A stretch of DNA of 64,000 nt from a secondary endosymbiont of Heteropsylla cubana (GTDB taxonomy: Bacteria > Pseudomonadota > Gammaproteobacteria > Enterobacterales > Enterobacteriaceae), in contig NC_018420.1 in the NCBI RefSeq assembly GCF_000287355.1, positions 682,001-746,000 on the forward strand, read 5' to 3'. The notes beneath the pieces were generated by a model, which was given only the letters and a program-made list of their open reading frames with translations, was not told the DNA's origin and did no database searches. Position numbers and translations under genes: made by a program. Within the stretch, counting starts at the first letter, position 1, and every line of letters begins with the position of its first letter. Below, one piece after another: positions 24,441 to 33,936 of this stretch.

Positions 24441-25642
24441 TTTTTTTCCTTCATAAAAGCCTGTATTTGAGAAAGATGTCTCTCAAAATCAACTCTTAGA
24501 AGTAATACTATAGCTGTTAACATAATTATTAAACTTGAACCACCGTGGCTAAATTAATGGTAGGGTTAATCCTTTAGTTGGAAGAATTCCCGTGGCGCCT
24601 CCGATATTAATCATAGCCTAAACACTAAACCATATTCCTGTAGAATGAGCTAGAAAAGCAGAAAATTTTTGGTTAAGTAGCATTGCTGTTTGGCCAATCC
24701 ACATAGAGCGCAATGTAACTAGAAAAATCACAAGGATTGCTGCTACTAGTCCGAAACAACCTAATTCTTCACCTAGAATGGCAACGATAAAATCAGTATG
24801 GGCCTCTGGAATATATTCTAACTTTTGTATTGAATTGATTAATCCTTACCCCATAACTGACCTCGACCAAACGCAACAAGAGATTGTGTAAGTTGGTAGG
24901 CGCTACCAAAAGGATCATCCTAGGGATTCCAAAATGACATCAGGCGTTGTATTCGATAAGGTTTTATAATGATTAGCAATATCATTAAAAAGATTCCTGA
25001 TACAATAATAAAGAAGAATGGATATAATTTAGCTCCGGCTAAAAATAACATAGATAGTGTGGAAACAAATAGGATTACTGTTGAACCAAGATCTGGTTGA
25101 GCTAGAAGTAATATTGCCATTATTACTATTACGGATATCGGCTTACATATCCCCCAAAATTTAGTGCATACTTTTTTTTCTTTTTTTACTAAATAACTAG
25201 ATAAGTAGCAAAAAAAAGAAAGCTTAGATAATTTTGCTGGTTGAATCCGTATTGGTCCAACTGTTATCCAATGCATTGTTCTATTAGATGAGCTACTAAT
25301 TATTATTGTTGCTAATAGGAGCACGATGCTAACAAGTAACATCATTGAGATATATCGTTGCCAGGTTGATATTGCGGTGTTGAGTGTCACTAGGGATAAT
25401 AAAAACGACACATCGATATATAATGCATCATGTTTTGCGAAATGAAGACAATCGTTCAATAAACGTATTCCGATTGGCATCGAGGCTGAAGTAACCATTA
25501 CAAAACCGATGCTAATTAGTCCTAGTATTAGCCAGAGTAGTGTATGATCGTAGAGAAGATAAGTAGCAGTAGTCTGATATGTATTGATTATCCTAGCGCT
25601 TCCCCATTGAGAAATAAATTTTAAATCACGGTAGGGTGTCAT
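24437..25642 (-). pseudogene. ftsW: ftsW, degraded: two stops and two frameshifts
   Basis: The first 240 codons (24920-25642) are open and match FtsW, a polytopic SEDS protein that polymerises septal glycan together with FtsI. They include MVTSASMPIGIRL, LLLAQPDLGSTVILFV and the end at RIQRLMSFWNP. The next codon, Trp in E. coli, is TAG (24920-24922). Homology goes on as DDPFGSAYQLTQSLVAFGRG, shifts frame after GQLWG, and reads [20 protein letters not shown] with a TAG replacing Gln at 24618-24620. It shifts again after GLTLPLI, ending near the murG start. All of the catalytic C-terminal part is out of reach of the ribosome. The start overlaps the murD stop by ATGA. Confidence 0.92.
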
Positions 25643-26955
25643 CTGCTTACCTCTCTTGCTAGCTGCGAAAATACTTGTCCACGTGCTTCAAAATTAGTGA
25701 ACTGATCTAAACTGGCGCACCCTGGAGATAGTAATACTACATCTCCTTGTCTTACCCGCGACCCAACAATATACATTATCTCTTCAAGTGTTTTGGTGAG
25801 TGTCGTAGCATCGAGACGTAGAGCGCTTAATCGTTTTCGATCTTGCCCGAAACAATATAGGTGAATTTTCGTGTTTTTCAACCACGGTATTAGCGGTGTG
25901 AGATCAGCACATTTACTATCGCCACCCATTATAAGATGGAGCGTACCTGTTACTTCCACTCCGTTTAGTGCTGCCAATGTACTACCTACATTAGTTGCCT
26001 TAGAATCATTAATCCAACGCACGCCGCTTTGTTCATGTATTAGTTCAAAACGGTGTGCTAGTCCTTGACATTGAAGCAACCCTGATAAGCTTGATTCTCG
26101 TGAAATTCCTACTGCATCTGCTATTGCTAGAGCTGCAAGAGCATTCATGTAATTATGTTGCCCAACAATGCGTAATTCCGCAGTGTTAAGTATTTGCTCA
26201 CCATATGCCATTAACCATATTTGCCCTTTATGTTGTTTTAGAAAGTAGTCACCTTGTTTTCTGCCAAAACTAATATAGCGTGAATTGTTTTTATTGATTG
26301 GAAGAGTAAATATATCTTCTGCATTAACAATGCATATCATGGCATTTTTATAAATTTTTAATTTAGTTGTTCTGTACTGTTGAAAACCATGCGGATATCG
26401 ATTCATGTGATCTTCAGTGATGTTAAGTACTGTTGCTGCTGTTAATTTCAAGTTATGGGTGGTTTCGAGTTGAAAGCTCGATAACTCAAGTAGATAAATT
26501 TCGAATGGTAAATCAAGTAAATTTAGCGCAGGAACTCCTGTGTTTCCACCAACACCTACATTCCAATTAACACCTATCATTTTTTCTAGCATGTGGATAA
26601 CAGTACTTTTACCATTCGAACCGGTGATTGCGATTACTGGTGCCGATACTTCATGAGCGAATAGTTCTATATCTCCAACGATAGGAATTCCAGATGATGA
26701 GACTGCAGCTAAAGCAGGATGGGATAGAGAAATACCAGGGCTTGTGACGATAAGTGTAGCTTCAAATAACCACGGTATATGTAAGAAACCCAGACACCGA
26801 GGAACCTCTGGTGGTAGTCTGTTAAGATTCGGAGGAATTAATCTGGTATCCATTACTCGGGGTATAATTCCTCGGCGTAGAAAGAAATAAACGCATGACA
26901 AGCCGGTTACTCCTAATCCAACAATAACAACGTTTTCCTCTTTATAGTTCTTCAT
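25639..26955 (-). CDS. murD: UDP-N-acetylmuramoyl-L-alanine--D-glutamate ligase
   Basis: 438 residues, the E. coli length. MurD adds D-Glu as the second stem-peptide residue. Visible are the N-terminal nucleotide fold VVIVGLGVTGLSCVYFF, the ATP loop ITGSNGKSTVIHM, and the Mur ligase motifs LELSSFQLETT and INDSKATNVGS. It starts two bases after the mraY stop and overlaps the ftsW remnant by four bases, so it remains in the compact operon arrangement. Confidence 0.97.
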   Translation of the reverse strand: MKNYKEENVVIVGLGVTGLSCVYFFLRRGIIPRVMDTRLIPPNLNRLPPEVPRCLGFLHIPWLFEATLIVTSPGISLSHPALAAVSSSGIPIVGDIELFAHEVSAPVIAITGSNGKSTVIHMLEKMIGVNWNVGVGGNTGVPALNLLDLPFEIYLLELSSFQLETTHNLKLTAATVLNITEDHMNRYPHGFQQYRTTKLKIYKNAMICIVNAEDIFTLPINKNNSRYISFGRKQGDYFLKQHKGQIWLMAYGEQILNTAELRIVGQHNYMNALAALAIADAVGISRESSLSGLLQCQGLAHRFELIHEQSGVRWINDSKATNVGSTLAALNGVEVTGTLHLIMGGDSKCADLTPLIPWLKNTKIHLYCFGQDRKRLSALRLDATTLTKTLEEIMYIVGSRVRQGDVVLLSPGCASLDQFTNFEARGQVFSQLAREVSR

Positions 26956-26957
26956 TA

Positions 26958-28040
26958 TTATCTAACCTTTAGAGTGGCTAGCCCGATGAGAACTAGAACG
27001 AGTGAAATAATCCAAAAACGCACAATGACGCGTGGTTCAGGACAACCTTTTAATTCATAATGATGATGAATTGGTGCCATGCGAAAAATACGATGGCCGC
27101 GCCATTTAAAGGAAGTTACTTGTAAAATCACTGATAGTGTTTCCACTACAAAGACTCCACCTATAATCAGAAGCAATAATTCTTGTCGAAGAAGCACAGC
27201 GATGCTTCCGAGTGCTCCTCCCAACGCTAGTGAACCAACATCTCCCATAAAGAGTTGCGCGGGGTATGTATTAAACCATAAAAAACCTAGACCAGCTCCC
27301 ACAATAGCCGTACATATGACAACTAGCTCACCTGAAAATTTCACGTAAGGAATATGAAGATATCCAGAAAAATTTATATTACTACTTGCCCAAGCTACTA
27401 ACGACAGAGCGGCGGCAATAAATACTACGGGCATAATTGCTAATCCATCTAGGCCATCAGTTAAGTTGACGGCATTACTTGTTCCAACAATGACAAAATA
27501 AGCCAAAAGCACATACCATATTCCAAGTTGTGGCATAATTTCTTTAAAAAATGGAATTACGAGTGTTGTTGCAGCGGTATCTATAGATGTTGTAAATATG
27601 GTAAAAGCGAATTCAAGCGCTATAATTGATTGCCAAAAATATTTTGAACGCGCTAGAAGCCCTTTGGTGTTTTTTTTTATTACTTTGCGATAATCATCAA
27701 TTAAACCTACTATGCCATAACTTATCAAAATAAAAAGTACATACCATACATATGGGTTTGTTGGATAGGCCCACATCAACACGGAAATTATTATTGAGGT
27801 TAAGATCAATATCCCACCCATGGTGGGAGTACCTCTTTTAGAAAAATGTGATTCTGGACCATTAGCGCGAACTACTTGCTCAATCTGTAGTTTTTGGAGC
27901 CACGCGATTAAATAGGGTCCCATCCACAATGAAACGAAAAGTGCGGTTAGTAAGCTAACAATGGCACGAAATGTCAAATAAGAGAATACATTAAATCCCG
28001 AATAAAACTGAACAAGATATTCTGCTAACCAGACTAGCAT
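26958..28040 (-). CDS. mraY: Phospho-MurNAc-pentapeptide transferase MraY
   Basis: 360 residues, exactly the E. coli length, with about ten hydrophobic membrane segments. MraY moves the MurNAc-pentapeptide onto undecaprenyl phosphate to form lipid I. Its conserved cytoplasmic loops are intact: [20 protein letters not shown] (the aspartate pair), [13 protein letters not shown], and the histidine cluster [12 protein letters not shown]. The start overlaps the end of murF by 7 bases, as in E. coli. Confidence 0.98.
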   Translation of the reverse strand: MLVWLAEYLVQFYSGFNVFSYLTFRAIVSLLTALFVSLWMGPYLIAWLQKLQIEQVVRANGPESHFSKRGTPTMGGILILTSIIISVLMWAYPTNPYVWYVLFILISYGIVGLIDDYRKVIKKNTKGLLARSKYFWQSIIALEFAFTIFTTSIDTAATTLVIPFFKEIMPQLGIWYVLLAYFVIVGTSNAVNLTDGLDGLAIMPVVFIAAALSLVAWASSNINFSGYLHIPYVKFSGELVVICTAIVGAGLGFLWFNTYPAQLFMGDVGSLALGGALGSIAVLLRQELLLLIIGGVFVVETLSVILQVTSFKWRGHRIFRMAPIHHHYELKGCPEPRVIVRFWIISLVLVLIGLATLKVR

Positions 28041-29389
28041 CGTGTTATCTCCTCTAATATTTGCACTACTTTTTCCATACCGGCACTACGTGAACCTTTT
28101 ATTAATATAGTGATTGTTTTCTTAGCGGATAGCAGTTGCGTTAATCGAGTTACTATTTGATCTTTATCTTGAAAATGTTCGCCGCGTCTGCTAGTTTGAC
28201 TAATAAAATAGCTTAACCGTCCGACGCTTAATACTTTGTCAATATTGGTTTTCCTAATGTTTTCTCCGATTAGTTGATGCCATTTTATTGCTTGCTCTCC
28301 TAGTTCCGCCATATCTCCAACAACCATTACTCGGTAGCCTGTCATTGTGTTTAACACCTGTATGGCGGCATTCATGGAGCTGACATTAGCGTTATAGGTA
28401 TCATCTAAAAGCAGTTGGTTTTTTCTAAGTAAAATAGGGTTAATTCGCCCAGATAAGGGTCTTATCTTTCCTAAACCAGAAGACACTGCAGGTAGATCAG
28501 CTCCTACTGATATCGCTAGTGCACAAGCTGCTAAAGCATTTGCGATATTATGCTCCCCTAGCAGAGCTAAACGTACCGAGCATTTTCCCCGTGGGGTGGT
28601 TATCGTGAAGCATAGACTGTCGCGTTTGTGTTCAACATTACTAGCAAAAAAATCTACGCCGACAGATTTATGCACAGAAAAGCGCCATACTGCTTTCTCT
28701 TTTAATAGTTCCTTCCATCGCAACCAATCATTACTATCAGCGTTAAGAATCGCGCATCCATTAATTGGCAAACCGGTAAAAATTTCACTTTTAGCTTGTG
28801 CCACTCCAGATAAAGACTTAAACCCATCGAGGTGAGCTGGAGAAACATTATTGATCAATGTAGTTTCTGGTTGGATTAATTTAATCATCCAAGCAATTTC
28901 AGTAGGTTGATTAGCTCCCAGTTCAATAACTGCAAAATCATGTGACGGTGTTAGTTGAAGTAGTGTCAGTGGTACGCCGATTTGGTTATTACAATTACCG
29001 TCTGTTTTTAGAACTTGTCCGCATTCTTGCAGGATGGCGCTAGTCATTTCTTTTACTAATGTTTTTCCTGATGAGCCTGTTAGTGCTACAACACGAGTTG
29101 TAATTTGCTGACGGACCCAAACACCTAACTGTCCCAAAGCGCTATGAGTGTCAGCAACAATAAGTTGTGGTACGTTAATTGGTAGTGGTCGGTTGACTAA
29201 TAGCGCAGTAGAATTTGATTTTTTGGCGAAATCATGACCGTCAAATTGTTTTCCTCTTAACGCGACAAATAAAGATTGCTTTCCTGCAAGAACACGAGAA
29301 TCAGTACTAATGGTGTCGATGGTGCAATCATTTCCCAACCATTCCGCATGAAGGAATCGAGCTATTGTTTTTAGAGTAAAGGGAATCAC
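28034..29389 (-). CDS. murF: UDP-MurNAc-tripeptide--D-alanyl-D-alanine ligase
   Basis: 451 residues (E. coli 452). MurF adds the D-Ala-D-Ala dipeptide to complete the pentapeptide. The P-loop [12 protein letters not shown] and the motifs [11 protein letters not shown] and [12 protein letters not shown] are present. It overlaps murE by four bases and mraY by seven. Its substrate depends on a D-Ala-D-Ala ligase; ddlB is gone from this cluster, so a ddlA elsewhere or another supply must exist if the enzyme is active. Confidence 0.97.
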   Translation of the reverse strand: MIPFTLKTIARFLHAEWLGNDCTIDTISTDSRVLAGKQSLFVALRGKQFDGHDFAKKSNSTALLVNRPLPINVPQLIVADTHSALGQLGVWVRQQITTRVVALTGSSGKTLVKEMTSAILQECGQVLKTDGNCNNQIGVPLTLLQLTPSHDFAVIELGANQPTEIAWMIKLIQPETTLINNVSPAHLDGFKSLSGVAQAKSEIFTGLPINGCAILNADSNDWLRWKELLKEKAVWRFSVHKSVGVDFFASNVEHKRDSLCFTITTPRGKCSVRLALLGEHNIANALAACALAISVGADLPAVSSGLGKIRPLSGRINPILLRKNQLLLDDTYNANVSSMNAAIQVLNTMTGYRVMVVGDMAELGEQAIKWHQLIGENIRKTNIDKVLSVGRLSYFISQTSRRGEHFQDKDQIVTRLTQLLSAKKTITILIKGSRSAGMEKVVQILEEITRC

Positions 29390-30876
29390 TTTGCTTGTCC
29401 TTTCAATAATCGGGCAATAAGAATACGATCTGAAAAATATAATTGATGTTGCCCAATAATCTGGTAATTTTCATGACCTTTACCGGCTACTACTACTAAA
29501 TCTGAAGTTGTAGCTTGCATAATGGCCATGGTGATCGCGTGTGTTCGATTAGAAATTACCTGAATTTTTCTCTTATCTAGCAGGCCACGCTGAATATCAT
29601 TAATGATATCTAAAGCTTTTTCATTACGTGGGTTATCATCAGTAATGATTACCTGATCTGCGTACTGTTCAGCGATGGCCCCCATGATAGGTCTTTTACC
29701 TTTATCTCGTTCTCCACCACAGCCAAATATGCACCATAATTTACCTTCGCAATATAATCTTGCATCTATTAAAATTTTTTTAAGTGCATCTGGGTTATGA
29801 GCATAATCTAACATAACCATAGGGCGATTTTGAATTCGAAAGACTTCCATGCGACCGCAGACAGGTTGCAGATAGCTGGTACTCTTTACTAGCTCTAGTA
29901 ATGGATATCCAAGCGCTAGAAGGGTAGTGAGAGCTAGTAAAATATTACTTGTATTTATTTTTCCTACTAGTGGACTTTGAATTGTTCCATTTCCCCAGGT
30001 AGATCGAAATGGGATTTCCGTTCCTTCTGCATGATAACGGACCTTGCCAGCGGATAGCCATCTACCCTTCCACTTTATTGGAAGTGATTTGTTAAGTGTA
30101 ACTGCGATTGCTTTTTTCAATGTTTTGAGCCAACGCCTTCCGGTAGCATCATCGGCATTAATAATATGCTGATTGACAGCTAGTTTGTTGAACAACGTCC
30201 ATTTAGCGGATTCATACTTTTCCATATCTTTGTGATAGTCAAGGTGGTCGCGACTTAAATTAGTAAATACTGCAGCAGAAAAAAATACATTGTTAACCCG
30301 ATCTTGAACTAGGGCATGAGAAGATACTTCCATCGCTGCGAAACGGACGCCCTGGAGTTTTAAATTAGATAAAGTTTTTTGAATTTCAAAAGGAGACTCA
30401 GTAGTGTTTTTAGATGGATGGATGTTACCAAGTGCACCGTTACCGATAGTTCCCATTACGCCAGTCTTATTGCCTAATAACTGTACCCACTGGGCAAGAA
30501 GATGACTAGTACTTGTTTTTCCATTAGTGCCAGTAACCGCTACCAAAGAAAGAAAGTGCGATGGATTTTTATAAAAGCGTCCAGCTAAAAGTGATAATCG
30601 GGTTTTGAGTTGATAGAGATAGATAATTGGGACGCCGTGTAGTTCATGGATTTCACCTTCTTTGTCTTTGCTTTCGGTTTCCGATAAAACGGCTATTGCA
30701 CCTTGTGTAATAGCCTGGGGAATATACCGTCGTGCATCGATCTTATGGCCTATTATAGCAATAAAAAGATACCCTTCAATTACAGTGCGGCTATCGAGTG
30801 TAATTCCTTTTAAAATACATTTTGGGACACAAGGCACCCAAGGGTGGAGTAGTGTCCGTAAGTTATAATTAGCCAC
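29386..30876 (-). CDS. murE: UDP-MurNAc-L-Ala-D-Glu--meso-diaminopimelate ligase
   Basis: 496 residues (E. coli 495) when started at the GTG at 30876. This gives VANYNLRTLLHPWVP, aligned with E. coli MADRNLRDLLAPWVP, and overlaps the ftsI stop by eight bases, the same arrangement as in E. coli; an upstream start at 30900 adds eight unmatched residues. MurE adds meso-DAP. The P-loop VTGTNGKTSTSH is intact. The DAP-specificity motif is DDNPRNE, as in Gram-negative enzymes (DNPR), so the stem peptide is of the meso-DAP type. Confidence 0.96.
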   Translation of the reverse strand: MANYNLRTLLHPWVPCVPKCILKGITLDSRTVIEGYLFIAIIGHKIDARRYIPQAITQGAIAVLSETESKDKEGEIHELHGVPIIYLYQLKTRLSLLAGRFYKNPSHFLSLVAVTGTNGKTSTSHLLAQWVQLLGNKTGVMGTIGNGALGNIHPSKNTTESPFEIQKTLSNLKLQGVRFAAMEVSSHALVQDRVNNVFFSAAVFTNLSRDHLDYHKDMEKYESAKWTLFNKLAVNQHIINADDATGRRWLKTLKKAIAVTLNKSLPIKWKGRWLSAGKVRYHAEGTEIPFRSTWGNGTIQSPLVGKINTSNILLALTTLLALGYPLLELVKSTSYLQPVCGRMEVFRIQNRPMVMLDYAHNPDALKKILIDARLYCEGKLWCIFGCGGERDKGKRPIMGAIAEQYADQVIITDDNPRNEKALDIINDIQRGLLDKRKIQVISNRTHAITMAIMQATTSDLVVVAGKGHENYQIIGQHQLYFSDRILIARLLKGQAK

Positions 30877-32640
30877 CACATGCCTCTGCTTTATTATCAA
30901 TAACTCTATTGTATTCTTTGTTAAGTTTCGGCAATGCGTCTGGCTCGATATTCATAGCGCGAAGTACTCCACTCATGATGCTGCTAAATACGGGTGCTGA
31001 GACTGCACCACCGTAGTATTCTTTTCCCATAGGGTCGTTAATAACCACTACTAGTGAAAAACACGGATTACTGATCGGAGAAACCCTAGTGGTATAAGTG
31101 ATATATTTATTAATATAGGTACCCTTGGATCCAACTTGTTTAGAAGTTCCAGTTTTAACAGCTATTCGGTAGCCCTTGATAGCCGCTTTGCTTCCTCCAC
31201 CACCCGGTAGTGCGACGCTTTCCATCATATTAAGAATAGTGCGTACAAGTGATTCGGGAAAAACTCTTTTTCCTATTACTGATAGGTTCACTATTCGGAT
31301 TATGGATAAAGATCGTATAACACCCATACCGCCGATAGTGGCGTAAACTCGAGCTAATTGCAAAGGTTTCACCATAAGAACATAACCGCAAGAGAAAGCT
31401 GTTCTTTCTATTTTAGACCAGTATTGTTTTTGAGTATATAAGCCTCGGCTTTCTCCGATAAGTCCTAATCTGGTTGCTTTACCTAACCCAAAGCGCGAGT
31501 AAGTTTCTACTAACGCTGAAGGTGACATGGCTAACGCTAGCTTAGATACACCTGCATTACTTGATTTTTGTAAAACACCAGTAAGCGTTAATTTGGGGTA
31601 TTGCGCCACATCTTTAATGGTGTGTCCATTTATTGTATAAGGCATCGTATTTAGAATATTGTTTTTTTGAATTATTCGACGTTGCAGCGCCGTCATTATT
31701 ACCATTGGTTTAACAGTTGAACCTGGCTCGAAAATATATGTAATTGCTCGGTTACGCATTACGTCGATATTAGTAGGATTAAGTTTGTTTAGGTTGTAAG
31801 AAGGGCTGTTAGCCATAGCTAGTACTTTACCGGTGTTAATATCTAGCATTATAGTTGTTTCCGACTCGGCTTTGTTGGATACTACTAAATTGTGTAACTT
31901 GCGATAAACTAGCGCTTGTAAGTGTTTATCGATACTTAGAAATAAATTATTCGGATTTTGTTGGCTACCTACCGAAGAAATATTTTCAATAATCTGACCA
32001 CACCGATCTTTGCGCACCTTGAGTTTACCAGGATGGTCTGTTAACCAGTTATCAAAACTTTTTTTCAACACCTTCAATTCCTTGACTGTCAATATTAGTA
32101 ATTCCAACGAGATGTGCGGTAACATGACTAGTGGGATAATAGCGTCGCGATTCTTGGAGAAGGTAAATTCCAGGTAGTTTCAGTGTGTGGATATAATCAC
32201 CTATAGCAGGATTAACCTGGCGGGCTAGATAGGCAAAACGTTTTTTATGTTTGTTAATTAGAGAAGATATTTGATCAATAGGGATTGAAAGTATATTAGA
32301 TAAAACTCCCAATCGGTTATTGGTGGGGGCAATTCCATTATGATTATGTAATTCTTTTGGATCAGCCAAAACAGCTTTAACGGGAACGTTAATTGCGATT
32401 AGATGCTCTGCCCGGTCGCTTATGATACCGCGTTCAATAGGAATTGGTTGTATGCGCAGTGAACGCACATCTCCTTCGTGCATTAATTTTTCTGGATTGA
32501 TTATTTGCAAGTACCCCAATTGTAGTGTTAGGCTAGATAGTGCTAATAGGATACAATCATACAGAAAGGGTAAACGCCAGTTAATTGCAGTGTTTTGTTT
32601 TTTCTTGGTTTAGTATTATTATGTGCTCAATGGTTTTCAT
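30869..32640 (-). pseudogene. ftsI: ftsI (PBP3), interrupted by two poly(A) frameshifts; possibly rescued by slippage
   Basis: Septal transpeptidase, about 589 codons if repaired (E. coli 588). The ATG at 32640 overlaps the ftsL stop by ATGA. The first frame shifts at a run of six A (coding strand; 32598-32603); removal of one A restores QNTAINWRLPFLYD and the membrane helix. The frame is then open to GIEGVEK, where a run of seven A (32059-32065) again needs one A fewer to read SFDNWLTDHPG as in E. coli. Downstream every catalytic motif is kept: the nucleophile box EPGSTVKPM, SSN in KSSNAGVS, and KTGT in VKTGTSKQ. There is no in-frame stop apart from those caused by the shifts. So it is either a very young pseudogene or a gene expressed by polymerase slippage; the sequence alone cannot decide. 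Confidence 0.85.
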
Positions 32641-32992
32641 CTATCTTCATCGATCCATGTAGTAGAATATCGATAAAATATCATCTGTTCTTGCAATGGA
32701 ACAACATGTTGCATCTGAATCTTCTCGATAGCAAGTCGAGCTATTTGGTCATGATCTGCTAGTGAATTTTTTTCTAAAATCAGATTGAGCCATTCGTTAT
32801 CTAGTGTATATTTTTTTTATTAATGTCTGTTCATGTTTTACTATTATTTAGCGTGTTTTATAAGTGATTGTGACTACCATAGTGGCTGAAATCAAGACAT
32901 TGATCAGAAGTAAAAAATTGCAGCTTGAAATGAACTAGCAACTTTTTCATGATTATTTTAAATAAATTATGCTGTATTTTATGATCATTCAT
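32637..32992 (-). pseudogene. ftsL: ftsL, degraded
   Basis: The interval between rsmH and ftsI has the length of ftsL (356 bp; E. coli 366). A start ATG at 32992 overlaps the rsmH stop as in intact clusters, but the frame closes after 44 codons. The membrane part survives in another frame (ATMVVTITYKTR), followed by a TAA. After an eight-A run the periplasmic coiled-coil reads TLDNEWLNLILEKNSLADHD and then IARLAIEKIQMQHVVP, closely matching E. coli DIEWRNLILEENALGDHS. The old stop overlaps the ftsI ATG. FtsL forms the FtsQLB complex that activates FtsWI. Multiple frameshifts and a stop make it a pseudogene. Confidence 0.85.
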
Positions 32993-33936
32993 GTTGTCGA
33001 TTTCCTAGCAAATCGCAGTATTGCACTGCGCGAGCGTGGATTATTTTGTATTTCTTGTTTTGAAGGATGTATTTTTCCAGTTGCATCTAATTTATTATGA
33101 TCCTTAAATTTCATACAGATTTGTTCCTCTTTTAAGGGAAACCCTTTTGGTAATTGTGGTTTTCGGCTGTAGTAATGAATAAATTTTTTAATTAATCGAT
33201 CTTCTAGAGAATGAAAGCTTATAATAGACAATCGGCCACCGGAGCTTAAAACTGTTAAGGTGCTATCAAGTGCACGTTTAACCTCTTCTAGTTCGTTATT
33301 AATGTAAATCCTAATTGCTTGAAAACTCTTTGTTGCAGGGTGTCGATGTTTACGTCGGAAAGGCACAGCTCCTAAAATTAGTGAAGCTAGTTCAGAAGTG
33401 TGGGTTATTGATTTTTGTTGTTTATAGTCAACGATAGTTTGAGCGATACGCTTAGCAAAGCGTTCCTCCCCAAAGATCTTTAAAACGCGCATAATTTCTT
33501 CTTCTGTAGCCTGTTCTAGCCACTGGGCAGCAGATTGTCCGCGTGTATTATCCATTCTCATATCTAGAGGTCCGTTACGCATAAATGAAAATCCGCGTTC
33601 AGGATTGTCGAGTTGTGGTGAGGAAACGCCAAGATCTAGCAATATTCCATCAATCTTACCTATTAAGGAAAATTGATCCATGTATTGTTTGATGTTGGAA
33701 AACGATCCATGAATAATCTTAAACCGAGAATCTGTGATAGTTTCCGCGGATTTTATAGCTGAAAGATCTCGGTCTATGGCAAAAAGCTGTCCTTGTGATC
33801 CCAACTTTGATAAAATCAAGCGTGAATGCCCCCCGCGTCCGAATGTTCCATCAAGGTAGATACCATTTTCTCGAATATGCAGACTCTGTATCGCTTCATT
33901 TAGTAAAACGCTTGTATGTAGATATTTTTTTAACAT
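32989..33936 (-). CDS. rsmH: 16S rRNA (cytosine(1402)-N(4))-methyltransferase RsmH
   Basis: 315 residues (E. coli 313; formerly mraW). It methylates N4 of C1402 in the ribosomal P site. Present are the SAM-binding [28 protein letters not shown], and the C-terminal [12 protein letters not shown]. It is the first clearly intact gene of the dcw cluster; mraZ, which normally precedes it, is reduced to at most a trace. Its stop overlaps the ftsL remnant start. Confidence 0.97.
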   Translation of the reverse strand: MLKKYLHTSVLLNEAIQSLHIRENGIYLDGTFGRGGHSRLILSKLGSQGQLFAIDRDLSAIKSAETITDSRFKIIHGSFSNIKQYMDQFSLIGKIDGILLDLGVSSPQLDNPERGFSFMRNGPLDMRMDNTRGQSAAQWLEQATEEEIMRVLKIFGEERFAKRIAQTIVDYKQQKSITHTSELASLILGAVPFRRKHRHPATKSFQAIRIYINNELEEVKRALDSTLTVLSSGGRLSIISFHSLEDRLIKKFIHYYSRKPQLPKGFPLKEEQICMKFKDHNKLDATGKIHPSKQEIQNNPRSRSAILRFARKSTT

